From Candidatus Micrarchaeum sp. (GTDB lineage: Archaea; SpSt-1190; DYHY01): DNA of 47,415 bases. Under the pieces are notes generated by a model. The model was not told the origin of the DNA, did not search any database, and was given only the letters and a program-made list of their open reading frames with translations. Both the position numbers and the translations under genes were made by a program. Below, in pieces: positions 35,383-43,455 of this stretch. Location: contig DYHY01000003.1 of the NCBI GenBank assembly GCA_020723935.1, positions 1-47,415 of the forward strand. Direction: 5' to 3'. Position 1 is the first letter of the stretch. Each line of letters opens with the position of its first letter.

Positions 35383-36267
35383 ATGGCGCAGGCAGTGATG
35401 AAGTTCGAGAAGCCCATCCTCAAGCTCTCCAAGAGGTTCCTGGGGATCGCCGAGGCATTCGAGAAGACGAACCCCAACCTCAAGATCCTCCTCGTCCAGG
35501 CGGGGATCCCCCTGTCCCTTCGCGAATACCTGGCATACGCCCTGGTCATAGCCGCCGGGACCTTTGTCCTCCCCTTCATCGCCCTGATACCGATAGCGGG
35601 GAAGATCTTCGGCTTCGAGGCGAGGACGATGCTGATCCTCCTCCTCCTCTGCGCCTTCATGGGCTGGTTCCAGTTCGTATATTTCACGCTCTACCCGCAG
35701 CTTCTCGTGACGAAGCGCGCGAAGGAGATAGACAAGGACCTCCTCTTCGCCCTCCGCCACCTCCTCATCAAGATACGCTCGGGGATAAGCCTCTTCGAGT
35801 CGATGCGCGGCATCTCCCAGGGCGGGTACGGCCTCGTCTCCGAGGAGTTCAGGAGGATAGTCTCGGAGATAAACGCGGGCAAGGGGGAAGTGGCGGTCCT
35901 GGAGGAGGCCGCGTACAGGAACACCTCGGTCTATTTCAGGCGCGCCCTCTGGCAGATAGCGAGCTCCATGCGGGCGGGCGCCGACATCGGGAGCACGCTC
36001 ACGAACATCGTGAACACCCTCTCGGCCGAGCAGAAGATATCGATAAGGAAGTACGGGAGCGAGCTGTCGCCCCTGGCCCTGGGCTACATGATGATAACGA
36101 TAATCATACCGACCCTGGGGATATCGATAATGATAGTCCTCTCCCAGCTCATGTCCTCTCTGCAGATAGGCAAGCCCGTCTTCTACATAGTGTACGGGAT
36201 GGTCGTCGTCTGCCAGTACTTCATAATAGGCGTCATAAAGACGAGGAGGCCGGCGATAGATGTCTGA
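35383..36267 (+). CDS. TadC-like pilus platform protein (T2SSF)
   Basis: FALRHLLIKIRSGISLFESMRGIS...FRRALWQIASSMRAGADIGSTLTNIVNTLSAEQ; multiple TMs. Confidence 0.88.
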   Translation: MAQAVMKFEKPILKLSKRFLGIAEAFEKTNPNLKILLVQAGIPLSLREYLAYALVIAAGTFVLPFIALIPIAGKIFGFEARTMLILLLLCAFMGWFQFVYFTLYPQLLVTKRAKEIDKDLLFALRHLLIKIRSGISLFESMRGISQGGYGLVSEEFRRIVSEINAGKGEVAVLEEAAYRNTSVYFRRALWQIASSMRAGADIGSTLTNIVNTLSAEQKISIRKYGSELSPLALGYMMITIIIPTLGISIMIVLSQLMSSLQIGKPVFYIVYGMVVVCQYFIIGVIKTRRPAIDV

Positions 36268-37336
36268 TGACCTGGCCCAGGCCGCGAAGGCCAGGCCCGG
36301 CGGCGCCCCTGCCGCCACTTCCGGATACGGCTACGGCCTCATGCGGCGCATATACATCTCGCTGGCGGGCCTCACACCCGCCTCCTACAGGAAGCACGTC
36401 CAGAAGATGCTTGCCTTCTCCGACATCGAGATAGAGCCCTCCGTCCTCATAGGCGCGCCCATCTTCTACAGCTTCATCGCTTCCCCGTTCGTCGCGCTCT
36501 TCGCGACGATACTCTTCTCGCTCAACGCTCTCCTCGGCCTCGCCCTCGTCCCCACCACCTTCTTCGCCGTGCAGGCGATCGTCTACCTCTTCCTCTCCTA
36601 CACAGTCGACAGGAAGGCCAATTTCGCCGACGACATTCTCCCAGACGCCCTGCAGCTCACGGCGTCCCACATCCGTGCGGGCCTGACGCCCGACAAGGCC
36701 CTTCTCATGGCCGCGCGCCCCGAGTTCGGGGTCCTCGAGAAGGAGATAAAGTGGATAGCCAAGCAGGCGGTCACGGGGAAGGACCTTGCGGACGCCATCC
36801 TGGGGATGAACGAGCGCATCAATTCCGTCCTCGTGCGAAGGACGACGAACCTCATCGCCGAGGGCATAAGGTCGGGCGGGGAGCTCGCGACGCTCCTGGA
36901 GGAGACTGCCGAGGACATCAGGAACGCCTCAACCCTCAGGAGCGAGGTGCGCTCGCAGGTCATGATGTACGTCATATTCATCTTCCTCGCGGTGGGGATA
37001 GGGGGCCCGGCCCTCTACGCGATCTCCACGTTCCTCGTCGAGAGCATGACGAGGATCTCGGCGGGAATCGACCCCTCGGCGTTCACGACGGACGTCTATT
37101 CCAAGAGCCCGATAAAGTTCTCCCAGGTCTCAATCTCCATCCCGTTCATGATCCAGTATTCCCTGGCAAGCATCATAACGTCGGCCATAATCAGCGGCAT
37201 AACCCTGGGCCTGATAGAGCAGGGCAAGGCCAAGGCGGGCCTGAAATACGCGCCGATACTGGTACTCGTGGGCATCGTCACCTTCCTCATCGTGAGGAGC
37301 TTCGTGTCCGGAAGCATCGGCACCCTGATACAGTAA
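36260..37336 (+). CDS. TadC-like pilus platform protein (T2SSF)
   Basis: ILPDALQLTASHIRAGLTPDKALLMAARPEFGVLEKEI...IAEGIRSGGELATLLEETAEDIR; multiple TMs. Confidence 0.88.
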   Translation: MSDDLAQAAKARPGGAPAATSGYGYGLMRRIYISLAGLTPASYRKHVQKMLAFSDIEIEPSVLIGAPIFYSFIASPFVALFATILFSLNALLGLALVPTTFFAVQAIVYLFLSYTVDRKANFADDILPDALQLTASHIRAGLTPDKALLMAARPEFGVLEKEIKWIAKQAVTGKDLADAILGMNERINSVLVRRTTNLIAEGIRSGGELATLLEETAEDIRNASTLRSEVRSQVMMYVIFIFLAVGIGGPALYAISTFLVESMTRISAGIDPSAFTTDVYSKSPIKFSQVSISIPFMIQYSLASIITSAIISGITLGLIEQGKAKAGLKYAPILVLVGIVTFLIVRSFVSGSIGTLIQ

Positions 37337-37402
37337 GACGTTTCGAATTACCGTCGAAATATCGGCTATCTAGAACTGCCGCCAGTTTTGGCCGATAAAC
37401 GC

Positions 37403-37408
37403 TTTTAT
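37403..37408 (+). promoter_or_regulatory. TATA-like box upstream of first major pilin
   Basis: cgcTTTTATAccg upstream of ATG 37484. Confidence 0.45.
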
Positions 37409-37483
37409 ACCGATTGAGAGCTATTCCCTAGTCAGCCACGCTAAATGGCACTGAACCAAGTGAAAATATAGGTGAAAGACAAG

Positions 37484-38005
37484 ATGGCAAAAAGACGCGC
37501 TCAAGGCGCACTGGAATATCTGATAACGTACGGCTGGGCTATCCTGATTATTGTCATAATCGGCGGCGCCCTCTTCGCTCTGGGGGTCTTCAACCCGTCG
37601 AGCTGGGTGTCCAACAAGAGGGCGACCGGCTTCGCCTCGATCCAGGTCAAGGACTGGAAGATCGGGCCGACGGGCGCCTCGTTCGTCCTCGGGAACAAGC
37701 TCGGGGACACGATAACGATAACCGGCCTCAACATGACGACGGCCGGCGCGGCAGCCCCCTGCTTCTCCAACTACACGTTCAGCCTCCTGCCGCTGAACGC
37801 GACGAACACGCTCAATGTCGACGAAAGCGGGAAGACGATCCCCGCGTCCGGCTCGATGAGCGGGACGTACGGTGGAACGGCAGACAACTGCGGCCTCGCG
37901 GGCCTCGGCAAGACCTACACCCTGACGGTGCAGATCCAGTACGTGACCCCGACCGGAGTGTCCCACGTCGACAGCGGGACGATAACGGGCAAGGTCGAGG
38001 CTTAA
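37484..38005 (+). CDS. Major pilin paralogue 1, class III signal peptide
   Basis: MAKRRAQGALEYLITYGWAILIIVIIGGALFALGVFNPSSW. Confidence 0.88.
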   Translation: MAKRRAQGALEYLITYGWAILIIVIIGGALFALGVFNPSSWVSNKRATGFASIQVKDWKIGPTGASFVLGNKLGDTITITGLNMTTAGAAAPCFSNYTFSLLPLNATNTLNVDESGKTIPASGSMSGTYGGTADNCGLAGLGKTYTLTVQIQYVTPTGVSHVDSGTITGKVEA

Positions 38006-38049
38006 GCTCAGATACTCTTCGGAGCATCGAGGCCCAGGCGAGCGTAACC

Positions 38050-38086
38050 GGGCGGCCCTCGGGCCGCCCCCCATCTTTTTCTTTCC
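38050..38086 (+). terminator. GC hairpin plus T-run after pilin 1
   Basis: GGGCGGCCC-TC-GGGCCGCCC followed by CCCATCTTTTTCTTTCC. Confidence 0.6.
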
Positions 38087-38150
38087 ACATTTTTCCCCGC
38101 TTCCAGCCGCCGCCCGCACCCCTCCTCCCCGCGGTTTCCGGGCCAAGACA

Positions 38151-38156
38151 TAAATA
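38151..38156 (+). promoter_or_regulatory. TATA-like box upstream of second pilin (leaderless arrangement)
   Basis: agacaTAAATAcgc ~30 bp before ATG 38183. Confidence 0.5.
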
Positions 38157-38182
38157 CGCAAATGCACCCTTGATTGTCCACC

Positions 38183-38650
38183 ATGGCAAAAAGACGCGCT
38201 CAAGGCGCACTGGAATATCTGATAACGTACGGCTGGGCTATCCTGATTATTGTCATAATCGGCGGCGCCCTCTTCGCTCTGGGGGTCTTCAACCCCTCGA
38301 CATGGGGCTCCAACAAGCGCGCGACCGGCTTCTCCAGCATCCAGGTGAGCGACTGGAAGATAAATTCCACCGGCCTGAACCTGGTAGTGGCCAACAAGTT
38401 CGGCGACACGATAAACGTCACGAACGTCTCGGTGGCCCTGACCGGCGTCTCCGGATTGTGCTGGCAGAACTCGTCCGGGAGCCTCCTCACTTCCGACGGC
38501 TCGGCGACCCTGCCGTCCACCGGGACGAACCTGTGCCTCCCCTCGCCCTACGCGGCCGGGAAGACCTACTCGGCGACCGTGCAGATCTACTTCACCGCCG
38601 GGTCCCTCACCCACGTCGACACCGGGACCCTGACTAGCAAGTACGAATAA
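38183..38650 (+). CDS. Major pilin paralogue 2, class III signal peptide
   Basis: MAKRRAQGALEYLITYGWAILIIVIIGGALFALGVFNPSTW. Confidence 0.88.
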   Translation: MAKRRAQGALEYLITYGWAILIIVIIGGALFALGVFNPSTWGSNKRATGFSSIQVSDWKINSTGLNLVVANKFGDTINVTNVSVALTGVSGLCWQNSSGSLLTSDGSATLPSTGTNLCLPSPYAAGKTYSATVQIYFTAGSLTHVDTGTLTSKYE

Positions 38651-38663
38651 TAGGCGGCAGGAA

Positions 38664-38702
38664 CCGGGGCCCCCTCCGGGGCCCCAGTTTCCCTTATTTT
38701 TC
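38664..38702 (+). terminator. GC hairpin plus T-run after pilin 2
   Basis: GGGGCCCC-CTCC-GGGGCCCC then AGTTTCCCTTATTTTT. Confidence 0.6.
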
Positions 38703-38719
38703 ACCCCCCTCACAACCGA

Positions 38720-38725
38720 TTTATA
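38720..38725 (+). promoter_or_regulatory. TATA-like box upstream of third pilin (leaderless arrangement)
   Basis: ccgaTTTATAgcc ~28 bp before ATG 38751. Confidence 0.5.
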
Positions 38726-38750
38726 GCCGGCCCGCGCCCTATCCGCCGCG

Positions 38751-39251
38751 ATGGCGCACCGGTCTCCCTTTCTTCGCAGATCCCAGGGCGCCCTCGAATA
38801 CCTGATAACGTATGGCTGGGCCATACTCATCATAGTCATTATCGGCGGCGCCCTCTTCTCCCTCGGGGTCTTCAACCCCTCGACATGGGGGGCCAACAAG
38901 CGCGCGACCGGCTTCTCCTCCTTCGAGCTGCGCGACTGGAAGCTCAACGCAAGCGGCATCTTCCTCGCCGTCGCCAACAGGTTCGGCGATTCCGTGACAA
39001 TAACAAACGTCTCTGCACTCAGGTCCTCGGCGGCGGGCGGCACCTCCCTCTGCGCCTACAACGTCACGGCCGCGATCCTCCTCCCCGTCGACGGCAGCCT
39101 CGCCCTCCCGGCGACCTACAACGTCACCTCGTGCGCCTCGGGCCTTTCCGCCGGGGAATACTATTCGCTTTCAGCGAGCATCCATTTCGGCGCAGGGACC
39201 CTCAACCATACGGACAGCGGGACGATAACGGGCAAGTTCGAACAGACGTGA
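38751..39251 (+). CDS. Major pilin paralogue 3, class III signal peptide
   Basis: RRSQGALEYLITYGWAILIIVIIGGALFSLGVFNPSTWGANKRATGFSSFELRDWKLN. Confidence 0.88.
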   Translation: MAHRSPFLRRSQGALEYLITYGWAILIIVIIGGALFSLGVFNPSTWGANKRATGFSSFELRDWKLNASGIFLAVANRFGDSVTITNVSALRSSAAGGTSLCAYNVTAAILLPVDGSLALPATYNVTSCASGLSAGEYYSLSASIHFGAGTLNHTDSGTITGKFEQT

Positions 39252-39396
39252 CTGTTCACGCTGCAAATGCGCGCGGGCGGCCCTCCCGGAAAAACCCATT
39301 TATATCGGGACGGCACGCGCCCGCGATGGCAAGCGACGGCGGCGACGGTCCTTCGCGCGGACGCCCCGGGTCATCGCCCGACGGTGCGCGGCGGCC

Positions 39397-40197
39397 CTAG
39401 AATATCTCTTCCGTCGGGTAGACGTAGATCCCGTGCGCGGTTATCTGCAGCGGATGTATCTTCATCGAGTGGATGGTGTCGCGCATCTTCCTGATGGACA
39501 GCGAGCGCATGAAGACGTTCCCGACCTTCGCGTAGTGCAGGGTTATCACGCCGTCGGCCGCGAACTCCTCGACGCCGAAGGTGCTCAGGGTCTCTGACCC
39601 CTCCGGGACCTCGGAGATGAGGAGGCTCGTTATGTTCCTCTGCCTGAAGGCCTTCCCTAGCTCCAGGAGCGCCTTCCTGAACTTGTACTTGTCCTCGAAG
39701 AAGAGACCGAGGATCGAGGAGGAGGCGATGACGACGCGCCTCGCCTTCATCTCGTCTATTATCTCGTCGAGGTTGTTCTTGAGCTTGTCGAAGTCGTAGA
39801 GCTCGAAATAGCGGATGGCGAACATCTTCTTGCGGATGAGGTCGTAGAAATCCAGGCCGAAGAGGCTCGCGTTCCTCATTATCGTCTCGGGCTGCTCCTC
39901 GAGGGATATGAAGACCCCAGGCTCGCCCATCTGCGCGCCCTGGTAGAGGAACTGCATCGCGAAGGTCGTCTTCCCGGTGCCGCAGGCGCCGGAAAGGAGG
40001 ACGAGGGAGCCTCTCGGCAGGCCCCCTGCGACGAGGTCGTCCATCCCCGGTATCCCCATCTGCGCTCGCTCTATCTTGCTGTAGTTCTCCATCAGCTGGA
40101 TGATGGATTTGGGCTGCTGCAGGGCGGAATCCCCGGGAAGGGCCGGGCCGGCTTCGGTAGGCGCCTTTTTGCGCTCCTCCGGGGAGGGCTCTGCCAT
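39397..40197 (-). CDS. KaiC/RadA-like single-domain RecA-superfamily ATPase
   Basis: GIPGMDDLVAGGLPRGSLVLLSGACGTGKTTFAMQFLYQGAQMGEPGVFISLEEQPETI. Confidence 0.9.
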   Translation of the reverse strand: MAEPSPEERKKAPTEAGPALPGDSALQQPKSIIQLMENYSKIERAQMGIPGMDDLVAGGLPRGSLVLLSGACGTGKTTFAMQFLYQGAQMGEPGVFISLEEQPETIMRNASLFGLDFYDLIRKKMFAIRYFELYDFDKLKNNLDEIIDEMKARRVVIASSSILGLFFEDKYKFRKALLELGKAFRQRNITSLLISEVPEGSETLSTFGVEEFAADGVITLHYAKVGNVFMRSLSIRKMRDTIHSMKIHPLQITAHGIYVYPTEEIF

Positions 40198-40254
40198 CTG
40201 AGGGGGTGATTACACCCGTTAGTTAAAAATACTTGCCGGGCGGCCGGAGGGGAT

Positions 40255-41460
40255 ATGGACGAAAACTACGAGAAATTCCTCGTTCCCCGCGACGGCGGAG
40301 GGAAATGTATGATGGTCATCCTCGATGGCCTGGGCGACCGGCCGGGGCCCGCGGGCCTCACGCCCCTTGAGGCCGCCAGGCCCGAAAGCCTCAGCCTCAT
40401 GGCCGCGCGCGGGATCACAGCCCTCTCTTACCCCATAGCGCCCGGGGTGCGGGCGGGGAGCGGGGTCTCACATTTCGCCCTCTTCAGCTACCTGCCCGAG
40501 AAATGCCCCGAGAGGGGGGTCCTGGAGTTCCTCGGCGAGGGAGGGAACCTGAAGAAGGGCGAGGTCGCGATAAGGTGCAACTTCGCGACGGTCCAGGGCA
40601 GGAAGATAGCCGATCGGCGCGCCGGCCGGGTCGAGGGCAAGCCGATAGTCGATTTCATCAACTCGAGGATCAAGTCCAAGGGGATCAGGCTCTTCCACGT
40701 CGTGGGCTACCGCGCGTGCCTCGTCGTCTCGGACGCCTCGCCCGAGATAACGAATTCGGACCCGACGCACGACGGCGGCGAGACGCTCCCGATAACGGGC
40801 AAAAGCCCCAAGGCCAGGAGGACCGCCAAGCTCGTCTCGGCATATCTTGCGAAGGTCCAGAAGCTCCTCTCCGGCCAGAAATTCGGCGCGAACGCCCTGA
40901 TAACGAGGAACGCCGGCTCCTATTCCCCGCCGGAGACGACCTTCTTCCAGCGGTTCCGCCTCAAGGCCGCGGCCGTCGCGGGCTATCCGCTCTACAAGGG
41001 GGTCGCGCGCTACGTTGGGATGGAGCTCCTCGCCTGCGATCCGGACGAGCATTCGGACGAAAGCCTTTCCGCGCGCGCGGACGCCGCGATCAAGGCGCTC
41101 AAGACGCACGATTTCGTCTTCCTGCATTTCAAGTCCACCGACGCCTACGGCGAGGACGGCGACTTCCAGGGCAAGACCAACTTCATCAGGCGCTTGGACA
41201 GGCTGGTGTTCTCCAAGCTCGCCTCGATGAAGGACGTGTTCTTCGTCGTGACCGGCGACCATTCCACGCCCTGCTCGGTGAAGGCGCACTCGGGCGATCC
41301 GGTCCCGGTCCTCTTCTGCGGGCCGGGGATCAGGCGCGACGGCGTCACGGAGTTCTCGGAGAGCTCCTGCCAGAAGGGGGGCCTCGGGACAATACGGGCC
41401 GGCAACATCCTCCCAATACTCCTGGACTACGCCAACAGGGTGGACAGATACAAAGCGTAG
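40255..41460 (+). CDS. apgM: Archaeal 2,3-bisphosphoglycerate-independent phosphoglycerate mutase
   Basis: MMVILDGLGDRPGPAGLTPLEAARPESLSLMAARG, GSGVSHFALFSY, RCNFATV, LHFKSTDAYGEDGD, VVTGDHSTPC. Confidence 0.9.
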   Translation: MDENYEKFLVPRDGGGKCMMVILDGLGDRPGPAGLTPLEAARPESLSLMAARGITALSYPIAPGVRAGSGVSHFALFSYLPEKCPERGVLEFLGEGGNLKKGEVAIRCNFATVQGRKIADRRAGRVEGKPIVDFINSRIKSKGIRLFHVVGYRACLVVSDASPEITNSDPTHDGGETLPITGKSPKARRTAKLVSAYLAKVQKLLSGQKFGANALITRNAGSYSPPETTFFQRFRLKAAAVAGYPLYKGVARYVGMELLACDPDEHSDESLSARADAAIKALKTHDFVFLHFKSTDAYGEDGDFQGKTNFIRRLDRLVFSKLASMKDVFFVVTGDHSTPCSVKAHSGDPVPVLFCGPGIRRDGVTEFSESSCQKGGLGTIRAGNILPILLDYANRVDRYKA

Positions 41461-41501
41461 CAGAAAACGGCCCGCAGGCCCGGCGCGCAAAGGAACGCGT
41501 T

Positions 41502-41683
41502 GCCCAGTGCCCCGCGGAGCACTAACTCAGCGGCTTCTTGCGGCGAAACTGTCCGAATCCTAGTTCGCCGAAAGAAGCCTGTTGCCCAGCCCTCGCGCGG
41601 CCAGTCATCCTTGACGTTGTGCGTCAGTTATCGTGGACGCTCGGCTATGGGCTGGGCGCTACACGGAGCCGGCGCCCAGTTTT
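41502..41683 (+). ncRNA. Putative structured RNA ending in hairpin + TTTT (unidentified family)
   Basis: Hairpin GGCTTCT..CGGCGAaACT / AGTTCGCCG..AGAAGCC (41532-41579); GCCCAGCCC/GGGCTGGGC (41584-41592 with 41649-41657); CTGGGCGC/GCGCCCAG+TTTT (41652-41683); no convincing ORF. Confidence 0.5.
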
Positions 41684-41703
41684 AACGTTACCCCCGCGGG
41701 CGC

Positions 41704-42279
41704 CTATTCGCGGAACTGGGAAAAGAACTCCTTGACCGCCCGGTACTGCGGCTCGAGCTCCTCTTTGAGCGCCGGGATCGAGAGAGCGGCCCATTTCTCC
41801 TCGGCCTTGGCAAGGAAGAGCTGCGCCATCCCGGAGAGGGGCATGTCGCGCAGCCCCCCCATCCCGCCCATCACGCCCCCGACCGTTAGGAACCTGCAGC
41901 AATCGGCGTTACAGCAGATCTCGGACTCGGCGGAATGGAACCTGGCGCGCCCGCCATGGTGCTCGAGGACGCAGGCGAGGATGTTTCGCCCCCCCGCCTC
42001 CTCGGATATCTCCGGGAACCTCGCTATCAGGTCGCCGGCCATCTCCGCGGAGATCCGCGCGTGCTCCTTCTGGCGCCCCTCGGCCATTGCGCACCCGAGG
42101 CCGCAGTCCATGAGGAGCGTCCCCGCGCGGACCACTTCCCTGTCCGCTGCGAGGGTCTTTGCGAGCCGATCGCCGACGTCCGCGGAGAGGGCTATCTGGA
42201 AGCGCGACGGCGCCCCGCGCGCGTCCGCCTCGGAATTGGCAAGGGTTTCTGTCGCTTTCAGGAACTCTTCCGGAACCAT
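41704..42279 (-). CDS. HD-domain-like hydrolase
   Basis: VRAGTLLMDCGLGCAMAEGRQKEHARISAEMAGDLIARFPEI...ILACVLEHHGGRA...NADCCRFLTVGG His/Asp pattern. Confidence 0.65.
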   Translation of the reverse strand: MVPEEFLKATETLANSEADARGAPSRFQIALSADVGDRLAKTLAADREVVRAGTLLMDCGLGCAMAEGRQKEHARISAEMAGDLIARFPEISEEAGGRNILACVLEHHGGRARFHSAESEICCNADCCRFLTVGGVMGGMGGLRDMPLSGMAQLFLAKAEEKWAALSIPALKEELEPQYRAVKEFFSQFRE

Positions 42280-42306
42280 CTCTTCTTTGCTGGGGCGCTC
42301 TCCGGA

Positions 42307-42765
42307 TTAAACCCTTTCCCCGTGCCTGTCCGGCACGGACAAAGCCTCGAAGGCTTCGCTCGCCAGCTTTTCCAGGCCGCGGAAGAACTTGGCGGGGACC
42401 CGTTTCCCTTTCCCGACGCCGCAGCACGCGGAAGAGACCCCCCAGCTGCCGTCGGTGCGAAGCTCGAAGGGGAACGCCCTGCATATCAGCGGGCGCCCGG
42501 AATAGATTGTGCAGAGATTGGCCTTCCCCAGGAAGATGCAGCGGCCCGTCCCGGTCTTTTTCATGCGGAACTTGTAGGGCCCGGCCCGCGCGCGCGACGC
42601 GAACTCCGAAACATCCTTTCCGGCGCCCGCCGAAATCCGCGCGGCCTCGCCCGGGAGCATCAGGATGTTCCTTTTGTGGCCGGGAACGTCCCCGCAGCAG
42701 GTCGCGCACCTGTCGCAGGAGAAATCGACATCCGGATAAGCGCCTTTTTCGGCTCGCTTTGCCAC
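42307..42765 (-). CDS. YkgJ-family cysteine cluster protein
   Basis: FSCDRCATCCGDVPG...CIFLGKANLCTIYSGRPLICRAFPFEL. Confidence 0.85.
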   Translation of the reverse strand: MAKRAEKGAYPDVDFSCDRCATCCGDVPGHKRNILMLPGEAARISAGAGKDVSEFASRARAGPYKFRMKKTGTGRCIFLGKANLCTIYSGRPLICRAFPFELRTDGSWGVSSACCGVGKGKRVPAKFFRGLEKLASEAFEALSVPDRHGERV

Positions 42766-42775
42766 GTCGGGAGGA

Positions 42776-43381
42776 TCAGGCGTACTTCTTCGCGCCCTGC
42801 TTGGCTATTTCCGTCTCGGCGGAGCGCAGGCGCATCTTGAGCCACTTGACGGTCTTCTCTATCTCCTCGACGCTCGCGAGGCCCGGGAGGATCGCCTTGC
42901 CCGTGCGAAAGACAAGGAGCCTCGTGTTCCCGAACTGAACCTTCATCCCCGGGAAATACTCGGGGTTGTACTCGCTCTCCTCCATGAGGCAGGCGAGTTC
43001 GTGCAATTTCAGCTCGCGCTTGAGGTCAATCGAGGCCACGATGTTCCTCACGTAGATGCGCGGCTTTGCGGTCGTCGCTATCCCATACTTCTTGAGCTCG
43101 TCCTGGAGCTGGTGGACCTTGGTTGTGGCGTCGTCGGTGCTCTTGGAGCCGGTGCAGACGATTTTTCCGGAGGAATAGAGCAAAAATCCCGCCTCGTACT
43201 TCTTCAGGCGCAGCGCCGGGAAGTTCCCGGGCTCGTAGACCGACCCGGGGACCTTCTTCAGGACGTCGAGGAGGTTGAAATTCTGGGCGAGCTGGGTCGT
43301 GACGACGACGTTGTTGATTTTGTATTCGTCGGAGGGAACAGAAGAGGCCTCGTTCCCGTCACTGTCCATGATGACTTGCAA
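42776..43381 (-). CDS. tbp: TATA-box-binding protein
   Basis: Two direct TBP repeats: NNVVVTTQLAQNFNLLDVLKKVPGSVYEPGNFPALRLKKYEAGFLLYSSGKIVCTGSKS and VRNIVASIDLKRELKLHELACLMEESEYNPEYFPGMKVQFGNTRLLVFRTGKAILPGLAS. Confidence 0.97.
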   Translation of the reverse strand: MQVIMDSDGNEASSVPSDEYKINNVVVTTQLAQNFNLLDVLKKVPGSVYEPGNFPALRLKKYEAGFLLYSSGKIVCTGSKSTDDATTKVHQLQDELKKYGIATTAKPRIYVRNIVASIDLKRELKLHELACLMEESEYNPEYFPGMKVQFGNTRLLVFRTGKAILPGLASVEEIEKTVKWLKMRLRSAETEIAKQGAKKYA

Positions 43382-43455
43382 GGGCCATTTGCTTATATAA
43401 CTTTCTCCGGGCCAAATTTTTTATAGAAACTCCGAAACCCTCTCCCGAGCGCAAG

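Noticed and set aside
34105-36318. 737-aa minus-strand ORF antisense to the secretion ATPase and TadC genes
   Set aside because: Same shadow effect; plus-strand Walker A and T2SSF motifs are unambiguous.
37484-38650. Pilin leader repeats as a mobile element or terminal repeat
   Set aside because: The identity is confined to in-frame class III signal coding sequence starting at the ATG; no transposase or inverted ends.
37421-39043. 540-aa minus-strand ORF across the pilins
   Set aside because: Antisense shadow; internal repetition simply mirrors the repeated pilin leaders.
41500-42310. Plus-strand ORFs 41500..41685, 41538..41735 and 41633..42310
   Set aside because: No motifs; the first two overlap the structured RNA and the last is antisense to the HD-like gene.
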